A stretch of 6,031 bases of DNA, from the NCBI GenBank assembly GCA_026989715.1, contig JALSIU010000036.1, forward strand, positions 1 through 6,031, read 5' to 3'. The notes under the pieces were generated by a model, which searched no databases, had not been told where the DNA came from, and saw only the letters and a program-made list of their open reading frames with translations. The position numbers and the translations under genes were made by a program. Below, piece after piece: positions 5,729-6,031 of this stretch. This stretch comes from Methylomonas sp. Its GTDB lineage: Bacteria; Pseudomonadota; Gammaproteobacteria; Methylococcales; Methylomonadaceae. How positions within the stretch are numbered: the first letter of the stretch is position 1; each line of letters begins with the position of its first letter.

Positions 5729-6031
5729 TTACAAGCTTATTTGCTGTTGCACATAGGCCATCACATTTGCAAAAACCTCACCCTCATCCGTAAAAAATCG
5801 CTCAACTTCAGTTTCTTTACGTAGCCAGGTTAACTGACGCTTAGCCAATTGCCGAGTTGCCGCAACCCCTTGCACCTGCATCAATTCTGCACTTATTTCC
5901 CCGGATAAATAAGACCATACCTGCCGATAGCCAACGGCACGTATCGCCGGCATATCGGCCGTTAAATCGCCACGCCGATACAAAGCATCAACCTCAGCCA
6001 CCAAACCTTGCTGTAACATTTGCTGAAAACG
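5729..6031 (-). CDS. miaA: tRNA dimethylallyltransferase, C-terminal 100 residues (cut by window edge)
   Basis: MiaA transfers a dimethylallyl group to N6 of A37 in tRNAs that read UNN codons, which improves codon-anticodon pairing. The frame runs off the right edge: four codons (RFQQ) precede the first internal Met at 6019, so that Met is not the start. Visible family blocks are RFQQMLQQGLVAEVDALYRRGDL, the conserved AIRAVGYRQVWSYL, and ATRQLAKRQLTWLRK, the typical tRNA-contacting C-terminal region. The full protein should be about 300-320 residues. The fragment ends with an ordinary TAA at 5729-5731 and shows no damage. The next gene on the strand starts 40 nt later and is a membrane protein, not the frequent neighbour hfq. 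Confidence 0.97.
   Translation of the reverse strand, partial: RFQQMLQQGLVAEVDALYRRGDLTADMPAIRAVGYRQVWSYLSGEISAELMQVQGVAATRQLAKRQLTWLRKETEVERFFTDEGEVFANVMAYVQQQISL

Overview
The window reads as ordinary, well-kept chromosomal sequence from a gammaproteobacterium with moderate to low GC. The order ispB <-> rplU-rpmA-obgE is the classic gammaproteobacterial arrangement, and proB directly after obgE is familiar from several non-enteric lineages. The protein sequences, and a short palindrome after ispB that resembles repeats I recall from methanotroph genomes, hint at Methylococcales. That lineage call is tentative and made from memory.

Left block (1-2978, minus strand). Transcription runs right to left from a near-consensus sigma70 promoter (TTGACG, 17 bp spacer, TATAAT) through rplU (L21), rpmA (L27), obgE (the 50S-assembly GTPase) and proB (glutamate 5-kinase). 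A strong intrinsic terminator lies between rpmA and obgE, so the ribosomal pair can be expressed above the downstream pair. obgE and proB overlap by 17 nt and are probably translationally coupled.

Middle (2904-4181). A 212-bp AT-rich divergent region separates the rplU promoter from ispB, the polyprenyl diphosphate synthase that makes the quinone side chain. ispB has no visible Shine-Dalgarno sequence. It is followed by a REP-like hairpin in the 55-bp gap between convergent genes.

Right block (4182-6031, minus strand). Entering from the right edge are the C-terminal 100 residues of MiaA (tRNA A37 dimethylallyltransferase), then a three-TM membrane protein of unknown function, a DUF4136-like lipoprotein and a small charged helical protein. 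All lie on one strand with gaps of 40-51 bp. In many gammaproteobacteria hfq follows miaA; here it does not. These three envelope or small proteins are the least understood part of the window.

There is no CRISPR array, tRNA, rRNA, prophage or insertion sequence, and no clear sign of a new system. No gene-free stretch exceeds 300 bases.
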